Assembly (NCBI GenBank): GCA_027943245.1
Contig: JANDJZ010000663.1
Coordinates: 1-26,006, forward strand
Source: Acanthamoeba sp. SK_2022b
Taxonomy: Eukaryota > Discosea > Longamoebia > Acanthamoebidae
Length of the DNA stretch: 26,006 nucleotides
Reading direction: 5' to 3'
A program made the position numbers and the translations under genes. Shown one piece after another: positions 18,533 through 26,006 of this stretch (position 1 is the first letter of the stretch; each line of letters opens with the position of its first letter). The notes below the pieces were generated by a model. The model saw nothing but the letters and a program-made list of their open reading frames with translations. It was not told where the DNA came from and did not search any database.

Positions 18533-19688
18533 TCACGAGAGATCGGCCTTCTCCTTGTCCTCGCCTTGGGCGGCCTTCGGCTTGCCCTCGTTCGCGATGA
18601 TCTTTGGGGGGGGGGGTTGCGCAACTGTTACGGCGGGGCACACACATGCAACGCGGATAGGGGGGAGGGGAGAGACACGGAGTGGCGATGATGGTGATTG
18701 GGTACCTGGTCGATCTCCTCCTCGGTGAAGTTTTCCACCTTCCAGGGAGCGATGCGGGGCTTGACCTGCTCCCTCACGCCGCGCAGCGTGGCCTCGTAGA
18801 CGCGCTCCGCACCTATTTTGTTATTATTATTATTATTAATTATTATTATTGCACACACAACACGCGCGCGCCACCGCCGCGATGATGAGCCAATGCGCGA
18901 TTGGCCGATCGGCGAGCAGGCAGGGCATACCTTCGGTGGTGTAGGGCTCATGCTCCCCGACGGCGCCCTCAAAGTAGTTGAACCGGCGGCTGTGCGTCTC
19001 GTCGTCGAGCGGGTAGGTGGGCACCTCCTCGCCGTCCCTGATGCACGACCAGTCCTTCTTGGTCGTCGTCCTGTTGTCGCCGACCCCCCCCCACGTCAGC
19101 ACACGCGCGTCGATGGCCAGCCCACGGCCCGCACGGGCGCGCGCGCGCGCCTGCGCAGCACACGGAGCGCAGGGTGGCGGCGCACCTGATCCTGCGCGGC
19201 GTGGGATCGGTGACGCCTCGCCAAGTGAGCACGCCCCACGCCTTGCCCCGCTTCATGTCCGGCTCCTGATGTGAAGGAAGGGGAGGGAGAGGATGGCGGG
19301 CGGGCAGCGTCAGCACTGAGAGAGGCCATCGGGCACCGAGAGCGCGTTCGCCCCTCAATCAATCAACTCAAAGATGTTGTATGCTTGTTCTTCGAGGATG
19401 CATGTTAATTAAATGGAATTTTGGTGGCGGAGGAAAATCAAACCTCCGGAGAGGAGATTTGCAGAGGGGGGGGGGCGCACGTACATTCTTCCTGGCCTTG
19501 ACGGCGGTGACGGTCCAGTAGCAGGGCTCGGGGTACTTCCAGCTGTTGCGAGTGAAGCGCGTGCCGACGCCAAAGTTCTTGAACGAGAAAGCAAGGTCGT
19601 ACAAATTCTTGCCCTTCTTTATGCGCGAGCTGGGCTTTGGCACCACCAGCGAAAACTGCTTGTACCCAGTCGGCAATCCCGTCGTCAT
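18533..19688 (-). CDS. MRPS34: Mitochondrial ribosomal small-subunit protein mS34 (MRPS34)
   Basis: Exons: 19688-19485, 19265-19186, 19070-18931, 18812-18706, 18601-18533; 199 residues, all GT-AG and in phase. Matches the MRPS34 order: LYDLAFSFKNFGVGTRFTR, then EPCYWTVTAVKA, RGKAWGVLTWRG, a KKDW block, and PRIAPWKVEN near the C-terminus (human has a corresponding EPWDY). Length is close to that of human MRPS34. The protein is a structural component of the mitochondrial small ribosomal subunit. The N-terminus lacks a strong classic presequence but contains several basic residues. A charged Lys/Glu tail ends the protein. It is head-to-head with V-ATPase subunit F. Confidence 0.9.
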
Positions 19689-19870
19689 CTTCTCGGTTCT
19701 CGCGAGCGAATTGATTGTGTGTCTTTTTCTCCACCAGTGTCGCCAAAAAGTTATAAAAGAAAAGGAAAAGGAAAATCGAAATGGCAGGAGCGGTTTCTCG
19801 GGTCGACTTCTGCATCAAGACAGCCGTTTCGAATTCGATTTCATTCAGAGGCGAGAGATAAATTAGAAGC
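19689..19870. promoter_or_regulatory. Divergent promoter region, mS34 / V-ATPase F
   Basis: 182 bp between opposed start codons. A TATAAAAG motif lies at 19752-19759 on the plus strand, about 110 bp upstream of the V-ATPase F start. Confidence 0.55.
19752..19759 (+). promoter_or_regulatory. Candidate TATA box for V-ATPase subunit F
   Basis: TATAAAAG on the plus strand upstream of the ATG at 19871. Spacing allows a leader of roughly 80 nt. Only motif match supports it. Confidence 0.4.
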
Positions 19871-20287
19871 ATGGCGGCACACGGAAAGGTCAAGCTTCGC
19901 TCGCCCGAGAGCGGCTCACTGCTCGCCATCATCGGCGATGAGGATACGGTGACGGGCTTCTTGTTGGCCGGCATCGGCGAGCTGAACAGCAGGCGCACGA
20001 AGAACTTCCTCATCGTGGACAACAAGACCAAGCTGGGACAGGTGGAGGAGGCGTTCAGGGAATTCACCACGCGGGAGGATCTCGCCATCCTTCTCATCTC
20101 GCAGCATGTGGCCAACGACATCCGTCATCTGCTCGACGAGTACGACCGCCTCCTGCCCACGATTCTCGAAATTCCTTCCAAGGGCACCGCCTACGACATG
20201 GCCAAGGACTCGCTCATGACCAAGGTCCTCCGCATGCTCGGCACCTCTGCTGACGCCCCCGACGAGGAGGACACTTCTCGCCACTAA
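19871..20287 (+). CDS. ATP6V1F: V-type proton ATPase subunit F (V1 sector)
   Basis: Single-exon gene of 138 residues. Family blocks: LLAIIGDEDTVTGFLLAGIG (about 17-36), NFLIVD, a helix with EEAFREFTTREDLAILLISQ, and AILLISQHVANDIRHLLDEY followed by LLPTILEIPSKGTAYD. These cover the whole Rossmann-like domain of subunit F (yeast Vma7) with no gaps. Subunit F sits in the central stalk of V1 with subunit D and couples ATP hydrolysis to rotation, acidifying endosomes, lysosomes and contractile vacuole membranes. A short acidic tail follows. The absence of introns contrasts with most neighbours and suggests high, constitutive expression. Confidence 0.97.
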   Translation: MAAHGKVKLRSPESGSLLAIIGDEDTVTGFLLAGIGELNSRRTKNFLIVDNKTKLGQVEEAFREFTTREDLAILLISQHVANDIRHLLDEYDRLLPTILEIPSKGTAYDMAKDSLMTKVLRMLGTSADAPDEEDTSRH

Positions 20288-20299
20288 ATTTATAAATTT
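20286..20299. terminator. AT-rich palindrome at the V-ATPase F stop codon
   Basis: AAATTTATAAATTT is a perfect 14-bp palindrome overlapping the TAA stop. Such AT-rich sequence could take part in 3' end formation in this GC-rich genome; this role is a guess. Confidence 0.3.
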
Positions 20300-20546
20300 A
20301 TATAAATCATTTCCCTCCTGGACTCGCCCCCTCACTCGCGTTTCCCTCCTCGCTCGAGCCCACGCGACAAACGTGCTTTTGCTGTGGAGAGAGTCAGTCC
20401 TCAACTACCCGCTGCAAAACAATCACTCAGAGTGGGTCAAATAAATAATATTTATTATGAGTCCGAAAAGTTGTTTGTTTGCAGCTATCTACACGACCTT
20501 GAAGGTCACCACCGCGGCGGTGCCTGTCTCTCCAATGGAAGGGAGC

Positions 20547-22189
20547 TCACACGCGGCGCCCGTAGGCCTGCTCCTCGACCTCGTCGTAGTAGTGGTCCTG
20601 CGGGTCGGCAGCAGGGATCTCATCGTAGTCGCGGCGGCGGCTGAAGCGGTCAAAGAGCTTGACGCCGATGGCCACCAGCGCCAGCACGACGACCGCCAGC
20701 ACAATCACGGCCAGGATCCACGTCATGTCCATCACAAACGGCGGAGGCCCGTCGTCTTCCTCCTCGTCGTCGTCATCGTCATCGTCGTCATCGCTATGGG
20801 CGGGGCGAGAGGGTGAGGGCGAGTGAGAGGAGCCAATCGACGGGGACGGCGACGGCGAAGGCGACGGCGACGCGTAAGAAGAGTTGACCGGCGACGACGA
20901 CGGCGAGGGCGAGAGAGAAGAGTTGACCGGCGATGACGACGGCGTTGAGTTGAAGGACGGGGAGGGAGAAGGCGAAAGAGACGGCGAGTAGGAGGGATAA
21001 GCCGACGGCGACGGCGACGGCGACGGCGACGAGGAAGGCGAAGCGACGGTCTCATTCAACACAGGCGACGGCGACGGCGACGGCGACGAGTCCCCGGCTA
21101 AGGAGGAGGAGGGGGCATCGAGGAGTACAGCCGTTTGGAGCAGGTGCACCCAGGCCGAGCCGTCCTGCGTGCCGTCGGGAGCGGCGTCGGCAAAGTCCCA
21201 CGCGAGATAGACCACGCGCCCAGCCCCGTAGCTCTGCCGCACGACCGAGCACGAGTGCTGGTCGACGGCGTCGCCGGCGTCGCTGGCGTTGGCCTGGCGG
21301 GTCGAGTAGAGGCAGTACTGGTCGGGCACGTCGACGACCTCCCACGAGGTGGCGAGGGCGTCGAGCGACGACAGGTCACCGGTGCTATTGGCGGACGACG
21401 CGTAGGGCGTGCCGTCCACGGCAGACGTGGGGAAGGCCGGGAGGGATGACGCGAGCGACGCTTGCGCGTAGGCAAAGTCAAAGAAGAGGAAGTTGAGCAC
21501 GGCCGCATCGCGCCCTGCCTGCACCAACAGTCCACCGGCGGCCGTCCAGCTGCGGATCACGTCGGCCAGAGACGTCGTCTGGTTGTCGGCCGTCGTGGCG
21601 TTGAAATACCCCACCCCACTCTCCGTGTAGTTGGAGCCCTGTCCCGGCGCCGCCAACACCAACACCTGCACCACCAGCACATAAATCAGTCTCCGTTCTT
21701 GGTATTATATTTGTTAAAATAGACTCACGTTATATTGTAAATACAATATATTGAAAAAGAAATATTACGTATTGAAATAAATAAATATCAATAAAAATTG
21801 CGGTGGGGTACCTGGGCGGAGGCGAGGAGAAGCGCCCACTGCTGTGGGTCGTCGGAGGTAAGGAGGGCCGGCTCGAGGGTGCGGTTGGCCGTGCGGTCGG
21901 GGCTGAGTGCCCTGAGCAGGCCGTGGGCGCCGCCCGCTAGGTCGCTGGTGTCGACCAAGGAGGGGTCGAAGGCCACAGCCACGGAGACGGGGCCGGTCAC
22001 CGCCTCGCGGGTCGTAAAATCATGAGAGTAGTTGTAGTCGGAGTCGGAAGTGTCGTAGATGGGGACTAGGTCGGTCTCCTGCTGCAGTGCTCGCGCAGTG
22101 TCGGCCGAGAAGAGAAGGGAGGAAAGAAGAAGAAGAACGAAAGCGTATGCACAAAAGAGCGAGCAGCGGCCTCGCGCTGTGGCGGCCAT
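20547..22189 (-). CDS. Type I membrane protein with alpha/beta lumenal domain and Ser-Pro stalk, family unknown
   Basis: Two exons, 22189-21812 and 21665-20547, GT-AG, phase 0; 498 residues. Signal peptide about 1-35 (CAYAFVLLLLSSLLFSADTA). The extracellular/lumenal part (about 36-310) has many N-glycosylation sequons (NYS, NRT, NYT, NAT, NQT, NST, NAS). Segments such as VLVLAAPGQG, DVIRSWTAAGGLLVQAGRD and YGAGRVVYLAWDF follow the alternation seen in class I glutamine-amidotransferase-like (ThuA/GATase1) folds; this is my reading, not a proven match. Next comes a Ser-Pro repeat stalk of about 100 residues, an acidic run (D9-E3), a TM helix at about 441-461 and a 37-residue tail with YDEI and YYDEV, possible tyrosine-based sorting signals. 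Overall it looks like a heavily glycosylated cell-surface or endolysosomal receptor-like protein. The specific family is not recognised. Confidence 0.82.
20830..21100. repeat. Degenerate GGCGAC/GGCGAG minisatellite encoding Ser-Pro repeats
   Basis: Interspersed 6-bp units on the plus strand (Ser-Pro codons on the minus strand) build the stalk of the membrane protein. Copy number is likely to vary between strains. Confidence 0.75.
21731..21750. repeat. Perfect inverted repeat in intron of the Ser-Pro protein gene
   Basis: Arms TATATTGTA and TACAATATA are separated by AA, within the AT-rich intron at 21666-21811. Confidence 0.8.
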
Positions 22190-22720
22190 GTCGGTACAGC
22201 GAGTAGTGGGAAGTTAGTTAGCGGGCGGCGGAGAGGGGACAAGCTGCCGCAGGCACCAACGGCAACTTCTGGCGGCAGACAAGAACGAGGAAGTCTTGCA
22301 GAGAAGTGGCACCGGTGGTCTATTGGCTCCCGTGAGCCAACGGAGAAGAGCAACGAGATTCTTGTGCGGCCGGAGCTGAGAATGCCTGGCATTATTATTA
22401 TGTGGCTGCGGTACCGATATGGCAACGGTGCGCCCCTTGGGGCAAGTGTTGGTTGTGGCCACAACGCGCATGGTTGGCGGCCTGGCCGCCTGACATAGCC
22501 AAGCACTTGGAGGAGGAAAGAGAAGCTCCGGACAATTGCTTGTCTCGAAATGGTAGGTAACCTAATTGTGACACTGGACGCAACATATCTCGCTCTCAGG
22601 GAGCACCACAACGAGTCGCACCAGAAGCGAAGAGATCAAGCCGACGCACAGGGGGCGATCTCTCCGATCTTCCCGTCCAGAAAGGGGCTCACCGTTTTGA
22701 AGGGGGAGATCCCTGGCAGG
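22190..22720. promoter_or_regulatory. Divergent intergenic region, Ser-Pro protein / ADF-H fusion
   Basis: 531 bp between opposed start codons. Reading from an upstream ATG at 22550 is open in frame with the ADF-H gene, so its true start may be there (57 extra residues with no family support). GGCGGCC-type short dyads and an ATTATTATTATG run near 22392 are present; no TATA match is evident. Confidence 0.45.
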
Positions 22721-25700
22721 ATGATGTTCGAGAAGACTCGAGTTGACAAGGCCACATCGGGCCTCGATATCGATCCCCTAGTTTCCGAATCTCTGCACAG
22801 CGTGAGGGGACCTGAATCCACATTCGACTGGTGCCTTGCTCCCCTCGGGCGATACGCAGTGATGATGTATTCCTGAGCGATTTTTCCTGCAGGTGCTATT
22901 GTCTATTGGAAACGGCAGTTGATCGCGACAAGTCAAATGGAACAACAGTCCAGACGTATGATTATGCCCCGCCTCCCCTCTAATCTTGTTGTGGCTAATC
23001 GGCGGACGCCGTGGGGTGCAGCGGTCATATGTTGAGCGAGGCTCCCCGTTTGATGTTCAAGGGCAAAGGCGAAGGCGGTCTGGCCGAGCTTCAACAGCAG
23101 TTCACAGGTGCAGCCTAGCGCCATGGTGGATTTCGGCTTGAGTTGTACTAATTCACTCGGGTCGCTGTGCAGACGACACCGTGGGCTTTGCCCTCCTCAA
23201 ATACCTCTTCGGGGTGCAGCAAAGAGAAAAGTACTCCCTCCGGGTTTAGTGTCTCTGACCACTGCTAACGGCCACGCAGATACGTGTTCATCTCTTGGGT
23301 GGGGGACGATGCACACTACTCGAAGAAGAGCAGAGCATCCGCATACAAGGGCGACGTCATCAAACTGTTCTCGGTTCGTGGGTGTCTCCCGCAGCCCTTT
23401 CAATTGGTCGTTGCCTAATACTTGTCGTCGCGCCAGCCCTACAACCTGGCTATGCAGGCCTCTCATACTTCGGAGGTTAGCGAAGCAAACATCATGAGCC
23501 GCCTCCGTGTGGCTGGTGTGTCCGTCTTGAGGTAGACTTCTTCTTTCCCCTTGGGTTGTCGGCGGATGGCCTGGCCTGACCTCTCCCTACTCCAAAACCG
23601 GCAGGCGCGAGGGCTCAGCGCGCCATAGCGTGGCTCTGGGACAAGCGACCAAAGATCTGGAGTTGCAGAGTCAGAGCATCGGAGAGGTGAGCACCACGGA
23701 CAAGGACATGTTTGCCTACAACCAGATGGACCAGATGATGATCAAGCCCCAGGACCGCAAGACCAACTTTGCGCTCCCCCAAAAGGACGAGAACTACATG
23801 TCGCGCTACATGATCCCCGGTTTTGTGCCAGGCATGAGTTTTTCTAGTGACAGCCCTGGTGGCCTGTCGCCGGTGACGAGCGATATCAAGAAACAGCGCC
23901 GGCGATCGGCCAACAGTCTCTCCTTCTTCTCCGAGTTCCTGCTCCTCCCCAAGGACGTCCAGGAGCGAGAGCTGGAGAAGATGGAGACCGCCGGCTCCCT
24001 CGAGGACGCGCGAGAGGTCACCAACTCAGCCACCGCCTCTCTGAGCGAGGAGCAGAAGAGGAAGGAGCAGATCGAGAAGCTCAAGCTCAACCGGCAGGCG
24101 GAGAACGGCAATCGGGGCATTCGGCTCAAGCGCAAGAGCCACGACATCGGCCTCGCGGGTGGTGACGACGCCGACTCGGCCCTGGGGGCGGAGGGCGACC
24201 GGGAAGAGGCGCCTGCCGCCGCCGCCGCCAATGGAGACAGCCCCGCCACCCAACCGGCCGCCGGCCAGAGCCACGCCCAGACCGCGCAGCACAAGGAAGG
24301 CGACGACGACAAGGCAGGCCAACAAGGGCAAGGAGAGCGCGCGGGTGACGCTACGCCGCAAGCAACGGGGACAGCGGCGACGGCGGCGGCTGCGCAGGCG
24401 ACGACGATAGCGGTGACAGTGCAGGAGCCGACGGACGGGGGAGGGGCTGCCGCTCGGCCGACTGTGGTGGAGGAGACCAAGAGCGAGCCCGCAGCATCAA
24501 CCAACAGCGGCGGCGGCAGCAGCAAGGGCACCCAGGTCCAGAAGAACGCGATACCCAAGGTGGTCCTCGTCCTGCCGCCCGACGAGCCGCGGCAACGCCA
24601 CTCGCACGGGGGCTCTCGGCTCGGGGGCAGCCGCACCAGCCGCGATCGGCCCCACCGGGACAGGAAGAAGAAGAAGGAGGAGGACGAGAAGGAGAAGGAC
24701 AAGGACAAGGAGGAGGAAAGGAAGGGGAAGGACAGGCGGGGGACGAGGATAGAGTCAGAAAAGGACAAGGAGGCCAGGGCCTCTCGGAAAAAGGAGAGCG
24801 GGGAGAAGGACACCACCACCTCCAACAGCAGCAACAACAACAATGGCGAGAAGGCAGCCTCCGGAGGCCTGACGGCGGGGACGCGTGCCGGTGGCGGCAG
24901 CGCCATAGGCGGGAGAAGCGTGGTGGGCAAGAAGGACGGGGAAAGGGAGGGGAGGCACCACCATCACCATCACCACCACCACCAGGGCAAGGAGTCGACG
25001 GATCGAGAGAAGAAGGAGGAGGAGGCCAGCAACCGGAAGGACGACAAGAAGCGAAGAGAAGACAAGGACGAGAAAGAGGAGGAGAAGGAGGAGAAGGAGA
25101 AGGAGAAGGAGAAGAAGGAGAAGGAGAAAGAGAAGGCGAGGGGGAGGGACAAGGAGAAGGCGCGCGGCGAGAAGGAGGAGGAGAAGCGGAGGAGCGGAGA
25201 GGGCGAGACAAAGGACAAGGAGCGAGCGAGAGACAAGTCGAAGAAGAAGAAGCACAAGCAGAGCAGGGGCGGAGTGGACGGCGAAGCCGCCAAGGCGACG
25301 GGGGAGAAGGACAAGGATGCCGCGAAGAAGCAGCACAAGAAGGAGAAGAAGGAGAAGAAAGAAAAGAAGGAGAAGGAGGAGAGGAAGGAGGAGAGGAAGG
25401 AGAAGGAAGAGAAAAAGGAGAAGGAGGAGAAGAAGGAGAAGAGCAATATGAGGAGAAGCGGAGAGGGCAGCAAGGTGCACAGGGAAAAGGACAAGGTCGC
25501 CACCAAGCCAGCCGGGGAGGAGAAGGAGAAGGAGAGGGACAGGGAGAAGAAGGACAAGGACAAGGAGAAGGAGAAGGAAAAGGAGGGGAAGGAGAAGAGG
25601 CGGGAACGCGGGAGCTCGGTCACGGAGAGGACGACGAGTTCCAAGGAGGACACCAAGGAGAAAGACAAAGACAGGGAGAGGAAGGAGAAGAGGCGGGAAC

Positions 25701-26006
25701 GCGGCAGCTCGGTCACGGAGAGGAGCAGCGCCAAGGAGGAGGAGCGCGCGAGGGAGAGCACGACGGCGGCGCCGGGGGAGCTCTTGAAGGTGCCGCCAGC
25801 GCGGAGGGACAGGCGGGACGGGGCGCACGAGCGGAGCGGGAGCGCCGTCCTGAGCAGCAGCGCGCCCTCGGGGAGCAAGCGGCCCCACACGCGCGAGAGG
25901 AGGGAGAGCGGCAGCGCCCTGGTCCCCCCCTCGAAGCTGCGGGCCTCGGACGACGAGCGCAACGGCGCGGCGCCGGCGCCGGCGGCGCCAGACGACGGGA
26001 AGAAGG
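22721..26006 (+). CDS. Coactosin-like ADF-H domain fused to a long KEKE-rich tail, 3' end beyond window
   Basis: Exons: 22721-22830, 22893-22955, 23022-23107, 23173-23230, 23280-23373, 23437-23531, 23605-26006 (open to the edge); at least 969 residues. Residues about 15-165 form an ADF-homology domain: FDW (W37), GKGEGGLAELQQQF, TDDTVGFALLKY, KYVFISWVGDDAHYSKKSRA, then NLAMQASHTSEVSEANIMSR and LRVAG, the coactosin/Abp1-type order. Coactosins bind F-actin. After the domain come about 190 residues with ENYMSRYMIPGFVPGMSF, a linker rich in Ala, Gly and Gln, then from about 520 a Lys/Glu/Asp/Arg tail with a His9 run (24956-24982), and repeated RRERGSSVTER segments. Normal coactosins are about 140-150 residues, so the tail is an unusual addition. 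Exon 2 is the least certain. The start could be at 22550. Actin binding is inferred from the fold; the tail's role is unknown. Confidence 0.85.
25591..25724. repeat. Direct repeat of about 40 bp within the KEKE tail
   Basis: The stretch encoding KEKRRERGSSVTER occurs twice, about 92 bp apart (25591-25630 and 25683-25722), with a single synonymous-scale difference (GGG/GGC) inside. Confidence 0.8.

Noticed and set aside
20732..21535. Arg-rich and Pro-rich minus-strand frames in the Ser-Pro region
   Set aside because: They are frame-shifted readings of the Ser-Pro repeat. The chosen frame alone has signal peptide, sequons and a TM helix.
22066..22611. 181-residue minus-strand frame across the divergent spacer
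   Set aside because: It overlaps the signal-peptide exon in another frame and shows no domain or conserved pattern.
24026..25962. Long minus-strand reading frames opposite the KEKE tail
   Set aside because: They encode Leu/Ser/Phe/Pro-only low-complexity strings that mirror GAG/AAG codons on the plus strand. The plus frame is continuous with a recognisable ADF-H domain.
1..26006. A dedicated new multi-gene system or transferred island
   Set aside because: Neighbouring products belong to unrelated housekeeping processes, no mobile-element genes or flanking repeats are present, and gene style is uniform, apart from the two intronless genes.

Overview
The window looks like nuclear DNA of a free-living amoeba of the Acanthamoeba type. 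The coding sequence is GC-rich and the genes are tightly packed. Almost every gene is cut by many short GT-AG introns (about 40-200 nt). Introns and spacers carry (TG)n, (CA)n, (GTT)n and poly-G/C runs. Every recognisable product is a eukaryotic housekeeping protein. The genus is inferred from style, not from a diagnostic marker. No rRNA, tRNA, transposon, virus or CRISPR array is visible.

I reconstructed 15 protein genes by joining exons so that reading phase and family similarity both hold. Left to right they are: HID1-like Golgi/trafficking protein (-, runs off the left edge); CD2BP2/Lin1 GYF-domain splicing protein (-); an unrecognised 640-residue helical and acidic protein (+); a two-repeat CsbD-like stress protein (+); a VTT-domain (TVP38/TMEM64) membrane protein (-); a CANT1-type calcium-activated nucleotidase (+, 13 exons, 401 aa); a small protein with weak resemblance to proteasome chaperone PSMG4 (-); SURF1, for cytochrome c oxidase assembly (+, 10 exons); a Pmp3/UPF0057 proteolipid (+); a 96-residue coiled-coil protein (-); a rhodanese-fold Acr2/Cdc25-like protein (-); mitochondrial ribosomal protein mS34 (-); V-ATPase subunit F (+, intronless); an unrecognised type I membrane protein with a Ser-Pro stalk (-); and a coactosin-like ADF-H domain fused to a very long lysine/glutamate-rich tail (+, runs off the right edge).

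Five adjacent pairs are head-to-head over short spacers (87-531 bp between start codons): CD2BP2/unknown, VTT/CANT1, PSMG4-like/SURF1, mS34/V-ATPase F, and membrane protein/ADF-H fusion. They probably share bidirectional promoters. The genes do not form one pathway. There are two mitochondrial-function genes (SURF1, mS34) and several secretory or endomembrane genes (HID1, VTT, CANT1, V-ATPase F, the Ser-Pro protein), which is what ordinary gene order in such a genome would give.

I found no convincing new multi-gene system. The observations most worth checking are: the ADF-H/KEKE fusion; SURF1 exon 3, which sits between a (TG)n intron and a (CA)n intron that could base-pair in the pre-mRNA; an intron with the same 11-mer at both splice boundaries plus a minisatellite; and two well-formed genes with no recognisable family.
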